The notes: generated by a model from the letters alone, not told the origin. Shown: positions 54,800 to 63,810, numbered from the stretch's first letter. The stretch: DNA of 64,000 bases from DASYXZ01 sp035946625 (GCA_035946625.1 DASYZE010000074.1:36944-100943); one strand, 5' to 3'. Numbers and translations: made by a program.

Positions 54800-56089
54800 A
54801 TGGGAACGTGGAAAAACTTTTGCGGTTGGCGCACCTCCCGCGTCCTCGTCAGCATTTTGTTGGCGAGCGGAACCTTCCGGACACTTCTGCATCCCGGGAC
54901 CATCTTCGCCCTGGAGAGTCCGGCTTCCTCGCCCCGCGGCGGGCAACCTTGGACCGCGCCGCAAGGCCGCCCTGGCTCGCAAACCATCCTCAGACTCGCG
55001 CGCCAGGCGATGAAAGCCGGGGACCAAAAAAAAGCATTAAGCATCCTGGCCCGCCTGCAGAAGGATGATGGCGAAAGCCACTTTGTTGCCGGGGAAATGC
55101 TGGTGGAGCAAAAAGACTACGCTGCCGCAGCCCGACATTTCCACCTGGCGCGCCCGACTTATTCGAACCCCTATGTTGCCGGTTACGACGAAACCCTGGC
55201 GGAGATTAACGCCGGGGATTATGCCGCCGCCCTAAAGACTGCCAATGAGCTGTTAAAAGAAGGGCATCAAACCGCCGAGCTGGCAGAGTTGGCTGCCACC
55301 GCGTATCGAAAAACGGGCCGGACGCAGGAAGCTTATAACGCGCTCCGGCTTGCCACTCACCTGGACCCTAAGAGCGAGGAGGGGTACCTGGGATTATGCG
55401 ATATTGCCCTGGATGGAGAAAAGTATGATCTGGGACTTCAAATTACGGATATTGGACTGACTTACCTGCCCGGTTCGGAGAAACTCTATTTGCAACGGGG
55501 CGTCATGCGCGCCATGAAGGGTCAGTTTGAAGAAGCGGAAAAAGATTTTTCCAAGGCTTCGGACCTGGGGCCCAACGACGCCCTTCCTGACATTGCCCTG
55601 GGGCTGATCGCCATGCAAATGGGTAACCTGGATAAGTCCGTCGAAGACCTCCGCCACGCCACCCATCGGCATCCCGATAATTATTACGCCCAATATTGGT
55701 TGAGTGACGCTCTGGAGCGGGCGGGGGCAGCGCCGGATTCGAAAGAGGGGGAGGAAAGGCTGAAGGCCCTCGAGGCCTCAGTCCGATTGAATCCAGGTTA
55801 CTGGCACTCGCGGGCGGACTTGGGTAAAATTTTGCTCGCTCTCGGCAAGGTCGATCGTGCCCTTGCGGAGTTGCAAAAAGCGGCTGCGTTAAACCCCGCC
55901 GCTACCAGCCCCCTTTATCTGTTGGCCCAGGCCTACCGCCGCAAAGGTGAGGACGCCAAAGCCCGCGACTTGATGGCCCGAGTCAGCCAGATGCAAACTG
56001 AAGAACGGGATGCCATGCCCCAGGTCACTCTCCGAAATATTGTGCGCGAAGGAACCTCGGCGCCTCCGGCCGGTCAGGATAAACATTAG
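54800..56089 (+). CDS. TPR-repeat protein, exported
   Basis: 429 residues from the ATG at 54800 (MGTWKNFCGWRTSRVLVSIL), with AAGGA five bases upstream. The frame opens at a TTG at 54767. After the leader come TPR units: ILRLARQAMKAGDQKKALSI, AELAATAYRKTGRTQEAYNA, LYLQRGVMRAMKGQFEEAEK, LPDIALGLIAMQMGNLDKSV and SRADLGKILLALGKVDRALA. A third periplasmic TPR scaffold outside the island. It comes after the receptor's terminator, so it has its own promoter or low read-through. Confidence 0.82.
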   Translation: MGTWKNFCGWRTSRVLVSILLASGTFRTLLHPGTIFALESPASSPRGGQPWTAPQGRPGSQTILRLARQAMKAGDQKKALSILARLQKDDGESHFVAGEMLVEQKDYAAAARHFHLARPTYSNPYVAGYDETLAEINAGDYAAALKTANELLKEGHQTAELAELAATAYRKTGRTQEAYNALRLATHLDPKSEEGYLGLCDIALDGEKYDLGLQITDIGLTYLPGSEKLYLQRGVMRAMKGQFEEAEKDFSKASDLGPNDALPDIALGLIAMQMGNLDKSVEDLRHATHRHPDNYYAQYWLSDALERAGAAPDSKEGEERLKALEASVRLNPGYWHSRADLGKILLALGKVDRALAELQKAAALNPAATSPLYLLAQAYRRKGEDAKARDLMARVSQMQTEERDAMPQVTLRNIVREGTSAPPAGQDKH

Positions 56090-56158
56090 CCGAGGTCGGC
56101 TCATGGGCACTGAAGCCCGCAGCCCCTCCTGCGATTCTTGTGTGGACACCCCGCGGCA

Positions 56159-57400
56159 TCATGCCCCGTCAGCCCGGGCTGGTTTGAACGGTGTCATCAT
56201 TCCGAGCAGCGAGCTTGCGGCCTGCTGCGCAAATGCGTCGTCGTTAATGTTGGCGTCCACTTCCAGCACCCGGATGCGCGGGTTCAGGTGGGCCTTCAAC
56301 GCCTCCAGGTAAGCCCGGTCTGCCTCCGGCGAATGGAAAGCTGCTCCAGGCACATCAAGGGCAGAGACGCCGCGCAGGGGCATCAGGAAGGTGGCGGGGC
56401 CTTGCGCACGGTTCAACTTTTCCGCGGTCATCCTCCCCAATTGCGCGCATTCCTCCGCAGTAGTTCGCATCAGCGTAACCGTGGGATTGTGCCGGTAGAG
56501 CAGCCGGCCCTGGTATCTCGCGGGGACCGAATCGATGGGACCGAAGTTGACCATGTCTATGGCGCCCGGGCAAACCACCTGGGGAATTCCTTTACGTCCG
56601 GCGGCCTCCAGGCGATGGGGACCGGCGCTCATGACGCCGCCTGCCAATTCGTCGGCCAGTTCGGTGGTGGTGATATCGAGCACGCCGTCAATCAGGCCGT
56701 CTGTAATCAGACTTTCCATGGCCAGCCCGCCTGACCCGGTGGCGTGAAATACCAACACCTCAAAACCTTGCTCCTCCAGCATCCGACGAGCTGCGGCTAC
56801 ACACGGAGTGGTCACTCCAAACATGGTGGCTGCCAGCAAAGGTTTGGATGCGGCTGCCGTTGCCTCCTCCCGCTTCACCATCCCGGCGATGGCCGCCGCC
56901 GCGTTCCCCAAAATTCGGCGCGAGAGGACGTTCAGCCCCGCAATGTCAACCACCGGGTGGACCATCGTAATGTCTTTGGTCCCCACGTAGGGTCGGGTGT
57001 CGCCGGAGGCCAGGGTGGAAACCATAACCTTGGGGAACCCCACCGGCAGCGCGCGCATGGCCGCTGTCCCAATGGTCGTCCCGGCGGAGCCGCCCAGTGA
57101 GATCAGTCCGTCGATCCGTGTTTCATCGAACAGCCCGCGGATGATCACGGTAGCCCCGTCCGCCATCGCCGCCACCGCCTTGCCGCGATCGTTGGCCGTT
57201 AGAAGGCCGTTCAATTCCTGCCCGCCCGCACGAGCCACCTCATCTCGCATGATGTCGGGTGCAAAAGTCGGTTGGCCCAGAATGCCCGCATCAATAACCA
57301 GTGTCCGAAGCCCGGCGGACTCGATCTGCTTACGGAGATAAGCGAACTCCTCCCCTTTCGTGTCCAGCGTGCCGAGGATTGCGACAGTTTTCCGGGTCAT
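56159..57400 (-). CDS. UPF0261 / Tm-1 N-terminal-like ATP-binding protein
   Basis: 413 residues. Family signs are VAILGTLDTKGEEFAYLRKQ at the start, FDETRIDGLISLGGSAGTTI, GFPKVMVSTLASGDTRPYVG, KDITMVHPVVDIAGLN, FGVTTPCVAAARRMLEEQGF, VFHATGSGGLAMESLI and VCPGAIDMVNFGP. This is the UPF0261 family, matching the N-terminal half of the tomato Tm-1 resistance protein, which binds ATP. The biochemical role in bacteria is unknown. It is third in the minus-strand set after the PEP-hydrolase-like and cupin genes. In plants and fungi the two main domains are fused in one protein. Confidence 0.9.
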   Translation of the reverse strand: MTRKTVAILGTLDTKGEEFAYLRKQIESAGLRTLVIDAGILGQPTFAPDIMRDEVARAGGQELNGLLTANDRGKAVAAMADGATVIIRGLFDETRIDGLISLGGSAGTTIGTAAMRALPVGFPKVMVSTLASGDTRPYVGTKDITMVHPVVDIAGLNVLSRRILGNAAAAIAGMVKREEATAAASKPLLAATMFGVTTPCVAAARRMLEEQGFEVLVFHATGSGGLAMESLITDGLIDGVLDITTTELADELAGGVMSAGPHRLEAAGRKGIPQVVCPGAIDMVNFGPIDSVPARYQGRLLYRHNPTVTLMRTTAEECAQLGRMTAEKLNRAQGPATFLMPLRGVSALDVPGAAFHSPEADRAYLEALKAHLNPRIRVLEVDANINDDAFAQQAASSLLGMMTPFKPARADGA

Positions 57401-57468
57401 CGATATTTTGTGTATTGGAGGTCGGGCCGGGGCTCGCCCCCGGCTTTCGAGTCCAATGCAATGGCCAT

Positions 57469-57891
57469 TTAACCTGGCATCTCGCCCGGTGGAATCAACC
57501 TGACGCCAGGCAACGTGCGCAGAAGAGCTTCAGGGCCGGGCGGACAATAAACCGCAACCATCTTCAAAGGTTCCCAGCCCAGATTAATGGTGGCGTGATA
57601 AACGTCGGCGGGAATGTGAACCACGTCACCTTCGCTGACCGGCCGCCATTTTTCGCCGTCCACATCGATCATCTGATTGCCGCGCCCCGAAACAATGTAC
57701 AAAATTTCTTCGCACCCGGGATGATTGTGCCGCTCGTGTCCCTTGCCCGGCTGCAGAAGCACCACGCCCATGCTGAAGCCGCGTGTGCTGGTCACGCGAG
57801 GCTCGCTCATCCACTTGATGGTGCCCCAATCAAATACCATGGTCTCGACGTCGGACGGATGAATAAATCTGAGTCCAGGCATGTCGGTCAT
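57469..57891 (-). CDS. Small cupin protein
   Basis: 140 residues; AGGAGGAGAT directly precedes the ATG. A single cupin barrel: GKGHERHNHPGCEEILYIVS, then GRGNQMIDVDGEKW, and EGDVVHIPADVYHATINLGW, with His and Glu metal ligands in both motifs. It lies between the genes for the two Tm-1-like halves, 25 bases after the PEP-hydrolase-like gene and 68 before the UPF0261 gene, so it belongs to that module. It could be a small-molecule isomerase, a dioxygenase-like enzyme or a sensor. Confidence 0.85.
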   Translation of the reverse strand: MTDMPGLRFIHPSDVETMVFDWGTIKWMSEPRVTSTRGFSMGVVLLQPGKGHERHNHPGCEEILYIVSGRGNQMIDVDGEKWRPVSEGDVVHIPADVYHATINLGWEPLKMVAVYCPPGPEALLRTLPGVRLIPPGEMPG

Positions 57892-57916
57892 ATCTCCTCC
57901 TAAACATCGAATGCGG

Positions 57917-58756
57917 TCAGGATTGCTGGTTTACAGGGATGGACTTAAATCGCCGCACCTGCTCCGTGATGGCGAGCTCGGTGGGAAGCCGCTCCACGCT
58001 CGATGCCCCGAAGAATCCGTGGACGCCGTGCGTTCTGTCCAGCACATATTCCACGTCCTCAGGCCCGGCCAGAGGCCCCCCATGACAGATAATGAGCGCG
58101 TCCGGATTGACCGACACCGCCGCGTCGCGCATCGCCTGAATGCGTTCCACGGCCTGATCGAGCGTGAGGCTGGTCTTCGCGCCGATCGATCCCTTCGTGG
58201 TCAGCCCGGCGTGGGTCACAATCACGTCCGCTCCCGCGGCCGCCATCTTTCGCGCCTGCTCTTCATCAAACACGTAAGGACACGTCAGCAGATCCATCTG
58301 GCTGGCCTGGCGAATCATCTCCACTTCCAAATCGTAACCCATTCCAGTCTCTTCGAGATTGGCGCGGAACACTCCGTCAATCAAGCCCACGGTGGGAAAG
58401 TTCTGCACTCCTGAAAAACCCATATCCTTTAGTTCCCGCAAGAATCGGCTCATCACCCGGAAAGGATCGGTGCCGTTTACCCCGGCCAGCACCGGAGTTG
58501 CTTTGACCACGGGAAGAACCTCGCGCGCCATTTCCACCACAATGGCATTGGCATCGCCGTACGCCAACAGGCCGGCCAGCGACCCGCGCCCCGCCATGCG
58601 ATAGCGCCCGGAATTGTAGATGATGATCAGGTCGGCGCCTCCCGCCTCCGCGCACTTGGCGGAAATGCCGGTGCCCGCGCCCGCGCCCACAATGGGCCGT
58701 CTGGAATGAACCGCGCTGCGGAGCCGTTGCACTTGCTCCGCTTTGGAATCCGCCAT
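57917..58756 (-). CDS. Phosphoenolpyruvate-hydrolase-like TIM-barrel protein (Tm-1 C-terminal-like)
   Basis: 279 residues from the ATG at 58754-58756 (MADSKAEQVQRLRSAVHSRR), with GAGGAG upstream. Motifs: PIVGAGAGTGISAKCAEAGG, ADLIIIYNSGRYRMAGRGSL, LLAYGDANAIVVEMAREVLP, VLAGVNGTDPF, GFSGVQNFPTVGLIDGVFR, DVIVTHAGLTTKGSIGAKTS and ICHGGPLAGPEDVEYVL. This matches the PEP-hydrolase/TIM-barrel family (PF09370) and the C-terminal half of Tm-1-like fusion proteins. First gene of a three-gene set with the cupin and UPF0261 genes. The in vivo reaction is not established. Confidence 0.88.
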   Translation of the reverse strand: MADSKAEQVQRLRSAVHSRRPIVGAGAGTGISAKCAEAGGADLIIIYNSGRYRMAGRGSLAGLLAYGDANAIVVEMAREVLPVVKATPVLAGVNGTDPFRVMSRFLRELKDMGFSGVQNFPTVGLIDGVFRANLEETGMGYDLEVEMIRQASQMDLLTCPYVFDEEQARKMAAAGADVIVTHAGLTTKGSIGAKTSLTLDQAVERIQAMRDAAVSVNPDALIICHGGPLAGPEDVEYVLDRTHGVHGFFGASSVERLPTELAITEQVRRFKSIPVNQQS

Positions 58757-58931
58757 CGAGTAGCTCCTCAAAAAGCTTGCCCCTCAGGATAGCTCAGTTG
58801 CTATGACAAAACGCCTGCAATTTCCGCTCCGCCCCCTGCGCGTGCCGGCACGCAAGCCGGAATCACTGGCGCATTCACTTGGCGGTTGCAATGCGTGCCG
58901 CATCGGTGATATGAACAATGGTGTGGCACGC

Positions 58932-58943
58932 TTAAACGTTTTA
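58932..58943 (+). promoter_or_regulatory. LacI-type site (TTAAACGTTTTA) upstream of a GH127 gene
   Basis: TTAAACGTTTTA with an 8-base perfect core palindrome AAACGTTT (58934-58941), about 65 bases before the GH127 start at 59007. It is a third member of the site family seen at 38999 and 51070, though no consensus -35 lies 17 bases upstream here. Confidence 0.45.
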
Positions 58944-59006
58944 TCATAATCCGCCCCCGGTTGCATCCCCGGGCTCCCCGGAAACCGGCCGGAAGCGAGG
59001 TGAACC

Positions 59007-61082
59007 ATGTTATCCTCTTTGCCAACACCGTGGAGGAAAGGGGCGGTGGCCCTCAGCGCCCTGGCCATTTTACTCCTCGCCCGCCCATCCTGTTTCGCCG
59101 CCGGAAAATCTCCGGGCGACAATTATTCCGCCCCTTCCGGGAAGATTGCCGAAATCCCGCTCAAGCAAATCACCATCCAGGACAAATTCTGGTCGCCGCG
59201 CCTGGAGGTGAACCGCACTAAAACGCTCGACCACGTCTACCAGGAGCTCGAAGCCACCGGGTGCATCCGCAATTTCGACATCGCGGCGGGCAAGGTCAAG
59301 GGAACCTTCGGGGGACCGTGGTGGGCGGATTCCGATGTTTACAAGTGGCTCGAAGGCGCGTCCTACGTTCTCGGGAACTATCCCAACCCGGAACTCGAGC
59401 GCAAGGTCAACGACTTGATCGCCAGAATTGCCGCCGCCCAACAGCCCGACGGCTACTTGAATACGCACGTCCAGATTGAAGAGCCCGATATGCGCTTCCG
59501 CGACCTCGCCTTCTTCCACGAAGATTTCAGCTCCGGCCACTTGATTGAAGCGGCGGTGGCCAATTACGAAGCTACGGGGAACCGGACTCTGCTGAACGTG
59601 GCCATCAAGTTATCCAACTGTTTTTATGAAACCTTTGGCCCCGGAAAACGCCCGGGGATATCGGGCCACGAAGGGATTGAACTGGCGTGGGTGCGCCTCT
59701 ATCGAGCCACGGGCGACCGGCGCTATTTGGAGCTGGCTGAATCCTACCTGAACGATCGCGGCCGCAAGCCCTCGCTTTTCGAGATCGAGTACAACCAGCT
59801 GCCCGCCGATCGAACCGTTTTATGGTTTCCCGGACAACCCAAGAATCTGCGCTGGCTCCAGGATCTTTTGTACCGCTCGCATCCTCCCGCCTTCAACACC
59901 AGCTACGCCCAGGACAACCTGCCCGTGCGCGAGCAAAGCGTCGCGGTCGGGCACGCAGTGCGTGCCATGTTCTTATATTCCGGCATGGCCGACGTCGCCT
60001 ATGAGACTGGCGATCAGGGGCTGATCGACGCCCTGGACCGATTGCACCGCAGCGTAACCTTGCGCCGGATGTATGTGACCGGCGGCATCGGGCCTTCCGA
60101 GAAAAACGAAGGCTTCACCGATGACTACGATTTACCCAATGAAAATGCCTATCAGGAAACCTGCGCCTCGGCTGGCATGGTGCTGTGGAATTTCCGCATG
60201 TTCAAGCTCACCGGCGACGGGCAATACGTTGATCTGATGGAGCAGTCGCTCTACAACGCCGTCCTGGCCGGAGTTTCCCTTGCAGGCGAGTCCTTTTGCT
60301 ATGCGACCCCACTGGCCTGCGATGCCAAATTCAAGCGCCAGCCGTGGTTCCAGGTCCCGTGCTGTCCCACCACGGCGGCGCGCTTCTTCCCCTCCATTGG
60401 GCGCTACGTCTACGCCACGTCCGATGACGGACTGTGGGTGAATCTCTACATCGGCGGCCAAGCCAGCACCACTCTGCAAAACGGCGACAAGGTCACCGTA
60501 AGGCAGACCACCAATTATCCCTGGGACGGCCGCGTCAAGTTGCAGGTAGCCTCCGCGCAGCCCCAGGAATTCACACTCCACGTCCGCGTGCCCGCCTGGG
60601 CCACCCGAACGGCTTTGACTTTGAATGGAAAGAAGATCAGCCCTGAAGTTACCAAAGGCTACGCCCACATCACCCGAAGGTGGGCGGCCACCGACGTGCT
60701 GGAGCTTTCCATTCCCATGCCAATCGAAATGCTCGAAGCCAATCCCAAAGTCCTGCAATCGCGAGGCAAAATTGCCCTGCGCCGCGGCCCGCTAATTTAT
60801 TGCCTGGAACAACCCGACAATAAAACTGCCCTCGAAAAGATTGCCCTGCCCACCACGGCAAGGCTGTCCTCACATTTTGAACCCGGGCTGTTGGGCGGCG
60901 TCACCGTGATCACCGGACAAGGCCGCACCAAGGATGACGGCGGCTGGGACAACGCGCTCTATCGCCCCATCCATGCGGCGAGCGGTGCGCCCGTGACCAT
61001 CAAGGCCATCCCCTACTGCGTGTGGGGCAATCGCGGCCAAAAGAAAATGAAAGTCTGGATTGATACCGCCGCCGCTCCTTAA
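59007..61082 (+). CDS. GH127 glycosidase, beta-L-arabinofuranosidase (HypBA1-like), secreted
   Basis: 691 residues; GAGGTGAACC precedes the ATG, and the leader is a signal peptide (GAVALSALAILLLARPSCFA). It is the closest of the three to characterised GH127: the N-terminus has ITIQDKFWSPRLEVNRTKTL and FGGPWWADSDVYKWLEGASY, the middle YVTGGIGPSEKNEGF. Glu384 and Cys386 (ETCASAGM) and Cys452-Cys453 (VPCCPTT) correspond to the zinc-bound Glu/Cys/Cys/Cys site with a catalytic cysteine. A beta-sandwich follows (FTLHVRVPAWATRTALTLNG). It should release beta-L-arabinofuranose or a related sugar from glycans. A LacI-type site lies upstream. Confidence 0.9.
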   Translation: MLSSLPTPWRKGAVALSALAILLLARPSCFAAGKSPGDNYSAPSGKIAEIPLKQITIQDKFWSPRLEVNRTKTLDHVYQELEATGCIRNFDIAAGKVKGTFGGPWWADSDVYKWLEGASYVLGNYPNPELERKVNDLIARIAAAQQPDGYLNTHVQIEEPDMRFRDLAFFHEDFSSGHLIEAAVANYEATGNRTLLNVAIKLSNCFYETFGPGKRPGISGHEGIELAWVRLYRATGDRRYLELAESYLNDRGRKPSLFEIEYNQLPADRTVLWFPGQPKNLRWLQDLLYRSHPPAFNTSYAQDNLPVREQSVAVGHAVRAMFLYSGMADVAYETGDQGLIDALDRLHRSVTLRRMYVTGGIGPSEKNEGFTDDYDLPNENAYQETCASAGMVLWNFRMFKLTGDGQYVDLMEQSLYNAVLAGVSLAGESFCYATPLACDAKFKRQPWFQVPCCPTTAARFFPSIGRYVYATSDDGLWVNLYIGGQASTTLQNGDKVTVRQTTNYPWDGRVKLQVASAQPQEFTLHVRVPAWATRTALTLNGKKISPEVTKGYAHITRRWAATDVLELSIPMPIEMLEANPKVLQSRGKIALRRGPLIYCLEQPDNKTALEKIALPTTARLSSHFEPGLLGGVTVITGQGRTKDDGGWDNALYRPIHAASGAPVTIKAIPYCVWGNRGQKKMKVWIDTAAAP

Positions 61083-61386
61083 CAACCTAACAGGATGCTG
61101 AAATATTCGAATATTGCCGTAATTCGTAGCGCCGGGCTTTAGCCCGGCATCTTGTTTCCAGCTACATACAATCCGACATGCCGCCCTAAAGGGCGGCTCT
61201 ACACTATTTTTCATCAGCCCGCTAAAGAACAGCGAGAATAACATGGATACTCTGGAGTACTGGTGCGGCTGTGAAGTCCTCCCCTGTTGTCGTGTCGAGC
61301 TTTGCTGTATTTCCACGCGTGGTGATGGCACACCTGTCCTTCGATTGTTGGTTCGTTGCCTTGGGATCAGCCGGGCGAATTTCTCG
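61083..61386. other. Intergenic region with REP-like palindromes
   Basis: About 300 bases between the convergent GH127 and NagB-like genes. Two short G+C-rich palindromes are present (61131-61148 and 61180-61197); no gene is visible. Confidence 0.5.
61131..61197. repeat. Pair of REP-like palindromes
   Basis: GCCGGGCTTTAGCCCGGC (61131-61148) and GCCGCCCTAAAGGGCGGC (61180-61197): each has an 8-bp perfect stem and a two-base loop, with a TAGCGCC-type approach on the left and a GGCTCTACAC tail on the right. Such 'CCGGGCTTTAGCCCGG' units are common dispersed elements in Acidobacteriota genomes (recalled, not checked here). They could also act as a transcript end between convergent genes, but no T tract follows. 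Confidence 0.6.
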
Positions 61387-62169
61387 TCACAAATTTAATT
61401 CGGCCGCCGAATCCCGGTCGAGATAGACGGTGGCGTTCGGGTGGGTTCGCAGAATGGTGGCCGGGCACGCCGTGGATATAGACTCTTCCAGTGTCCGCTT
61501 GACGATGTGCGCCTTGCGCGGCCCGGGAACGGAGAGAATCAGCTCCGGCACGCGAAAGAGGGTGGGAATGGTTAGGGTAATCGCGCGCTGCGGGACCTCG
61601 GCCAGGCTGGAAAACCAGCCTTCGCTGTGCTGCTGCTGGCGACAAACGTCATCCAGCGCCACAATCTTAATATCGAGCGGGTCGTTAAAATCCGCCTCGG
61701 CCGGATCGTTGAAAGCCAGATGGCCGTTTTCACCGATGCCGAGCAGGCAGACGCGGGGTGCGTGCGAACGCAGCAATTCGGCGTAGGTGCGGCACGTTTG
61801 CTCGGCTTGGGCCGGCGTGCCGTCAATTCCATGGAACTCGCGCATGGGTACGCGGCGGGTAAGGTTTTCGCGCAAGTAGCGCCGAAAGGAGGCCGGGTGG
61901 TTCTCGCTGATGCCCAAATACTCATCCATGTGAAAGCCGACCACTTTGTTCCAAGGCAGGTCCGGCGCGGCCGTCAGGGCGGAGAGCATTGCGAGCTGCG
62001 AAGCTCCTGTCGCGAAAATCATCGCCAGGGAGTCCATTCCGCCCGCCAGTGCGATCATGCGCCCGGCGGCATGCTCGGCGGCGGCGCGTCCCATTTCTCC
62101 CGTCGATCGGTACACTTTCACCTTGAGCGTTCCCACCCGCAGGGTCGCCTGGGGCTCGATCCCATTCAT
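61387..62169 (-). CDS. Glucosamine-6-phosphate deaminase-like protein (NagB family)
   Basis: 260 residues; GAGAGGA lies eight bases before the ATG. NagB signatures: AMIFATGASQLAMLSALTA, NKVVGFHMDEYLGISENHPA, LLGIGENGHLAFNDP with the active-site His, and RAITLTIPTL near the end. The E. coli residues Asp141 and Glu148 correspond to Asn and Asp here; Asn at the first position also occurs in Gram-positive NagB. It would convert glucosamine-6-phosphate to fructose-6-phosphate and ammonia, or act on a related phosphosugar. It follows the Gfo/Idh gene by 45 bases, suggesting an operon. Confidence 0.85.
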   Translation of the reverse strand: MNGIEPQATLRVGTLKVKVYRSTGEMGRAAAEHAAGRMIALAGGMDSLAMIFATGASQLAMLSALTAAPDLPWNKVVGFHMDEYLGISENHPASFRRYLRENLTRRVPMREFHGIDGTPAQAEQTCRTYAELLRSHAPRVCLLGIGENGHLAFNDPAEADFNDPLDIKIVALDDVCRQQQHSEGWFSSLAEVPQRAITLTIPTLFRVPELILSVPGPRKAHIVKRTLEESISTACPATILRTHPNATVYLDRDSAAELNL

Positions 62170-62214
62170 GAACCGGGTCCTCTCTCGTGCCAGGATAATA
62201 GACGGTAAAACGCC

Positions 62215-63636
62215 CTAAACATTCTCCGGCACCACAAACGGCGCGCGATAGCCGCGGTCGCCGTCCCGCAGCAGATTCGCCGCCTCTTCATCACCGATCA
62301 CCTGTTGCGTCTCGGGGTTGAAATTCAGCGTCCGTCCCAGCCGGTAAGATGTGTTGGCCAGGTGAATAAGTCCTGCGGAGATATATCCTTCTTCGATGGG
62401 CGCGTTCAGTTCCTCTTTCTTGCGGCTGATCACGCAATCGATGAAGTTCTTGAAGTGGGCCACTTCCGCGCCCGCATGGACGCTTGTCTGCGGCTCCTGG
62501 TCCGCGCCCAGCCATACCTTGTACGTGTCGGCATCTTCGTCGCCGGTGGCGAAGTAACCCTTTGAGCCATAGAAAATATCGCCCACCGTGTTGTGACTGC
62601 CGGCCATCGGGCCCAGCTTGGGGGTTCCGGGTTTCCGTTTGGGTTCGGGAGTGCCCAGCTCCGGCGTCCCAATTTCTGCTTCGTGATGGGTGATCCAATG
62701 CCGCACTTCCATTTCCATCATTTTGCGTTTGCCGCCGGGCAGGTCAAATTCAAAAGCGCAATTCAGCGTGTTGGGCGTTTCCTGATCGTCCTCGAACATA
62801 AAATGTCCGCCCACGGCCGATACCTTATTCGGGAATCCCACACCCAGTCCCCAGCGCGCCACATCCACCTGATGAACGCCCTGGTTGCCCAGATCGCCGT
62901 TGCCATACATCCACCACCAGTGGAAATTGTAATGGAACCGGTTGCGAGTGAACGCATGCTCGGGCGCCGGGCCGGTCCAGAGGTTGTAATGGACGCCGGC
63001 GGGGATGGGCTCGACGGCCGCGTGGCCAATGGTATCGCGCCACTTGAAGCACAATCCGCGGCTCAGGTAAATATCTCCGATCAGCCCCTCGTGAAGCTTT
63101 TGCATGCCTTCACGGATGGCAGTGGCAGAGCGGATCTGCGTGCCGTGCTGCACCATCCGTTGGTACTTCTGAGCCGCGGCCACAAGTTGACGGCCCTCCC
63201 ACAAGTTGTGGCAACAAGGTTTTTCCACATAAACGTCTTTGCCCGCCTGGCAACCCCAAATGCCCATGAGCGAGTGCCAGTGATTGGGCGTGGCAATCGA
63301 TATCGCGTCGATGGATTTATCTTCCAGCAGCTTGCGAATGTCAACGTAGGTCTTGGGTTTGGGAATGCCATGCTTCTCCATGGTCGCCACCCGGTCGCGC
63401 AAAACATTCTCGTCCACCTCGCATACGGCCGCGATTTCCACATTTTGAAGCTGAGCATAATTATGGACGTGATCCATGCCCCGACCGTGAACGCCGCAGA
63501 TGGCCACCCGCACCCGATCGTTGGCGCCGAATACGCGCTCAGGACGCGCGAGAAACGTGATCCCACCCAGCGCGGCCAGCCCGGCGGTGGTTCTTGCCCC
63601 CGTTTTCAGAAAGTCGCGGCGGTTGGGTTCCTTCAT
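62215..63636 (-). CDS. Gfo/Idh/MocA family oxidoreductase, Tat-exported
   Basis: 473 residues. Two adjacent ATGs (63639 and 63636) follow AAGGAGG; the second has the better six-base spacing. A Tat signal (NRRDFLKTGARTTAGLAALG) precedes the Rossmann domain (RVAICGVHGRGMDHVHNYAQ). The Gfo/Idh catalytic motif is DVYVEKPCCHN. The C-terminal half includes HWWWMYGNGDLGNQGVHQVD, typical of the exported Gfo/Idh/MocA branch abundant in Acidobacteriota, Planctomycetes and Verrucomicrobia. Probably NAD(P)-dependent oxidation or reduction of a sugar, with the cofactor bound before export. First gene of a pair with the NagB-like gene. Confidence 0.88.
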   Translation of the reverse strand: MKEPNRRDFLKTGARTTAGLAALGGITFLARPERVFGANDRVRVAICGVHGRGMDHVHNYAQLQNVEIAAVCEVDENVLRDRVATMEKHGIPKPKTYVDIRKLLEDKSIDAISIATPNHWHSLMGIWGCQAGKDVYVEKPCCHNLWEGRQLVAAAQKYQRMVQHGTQIRSATAIREGMQKLHEGLIGDIYLSRGLCFKWRDTIGHAAVEPIPAGVHYNLWTGPAPEHAFTRNRFHYNFHWWWMYGNGDLGNQGVHQVDVARWGLGVGFPNKVSAVGGHFMFEDDQETPNTLNCAFEFDLPGGKRKMMEMEVRHWITHHEAEIGTPELGTPEPKRKPGTPKLGPMAGSHNTVGDIFYGSKGYFATGDEDADTYKVWLGADQEPQTSVHAGAEVAHFKNFIDCVISRKKEELNAPIEEGYISAGLIHLANTSYRLGRTLNFNPETQQVIGDEEAANLLRDGDRGYRAPFVVPENV

Positions 63637-63810
63637 CATGGGCCTCCTTGTCAACCAGCGCCAACATCTTACTTCTCCCGCCGTTCGAATGGCGCAAAAT
63701 CTTTGGCAACCGCCCGCCACTTCTCCTGCCCCTACCCTCAACTGGCGCTGGTGTCATTTGCCTTTAATTTCGTTCCTGCCTCACCAAGCCGTCATTCCCG
63801 CCCCCTGGTC

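Noticed and set aside
61700..61745. NagB-like protein as inactive because Asp141 of E. coli NagB is Asn
   Set aside because: Functional Gram-positive NagB enzymes also have Asn at this place, so it is no evidence of inactivity.
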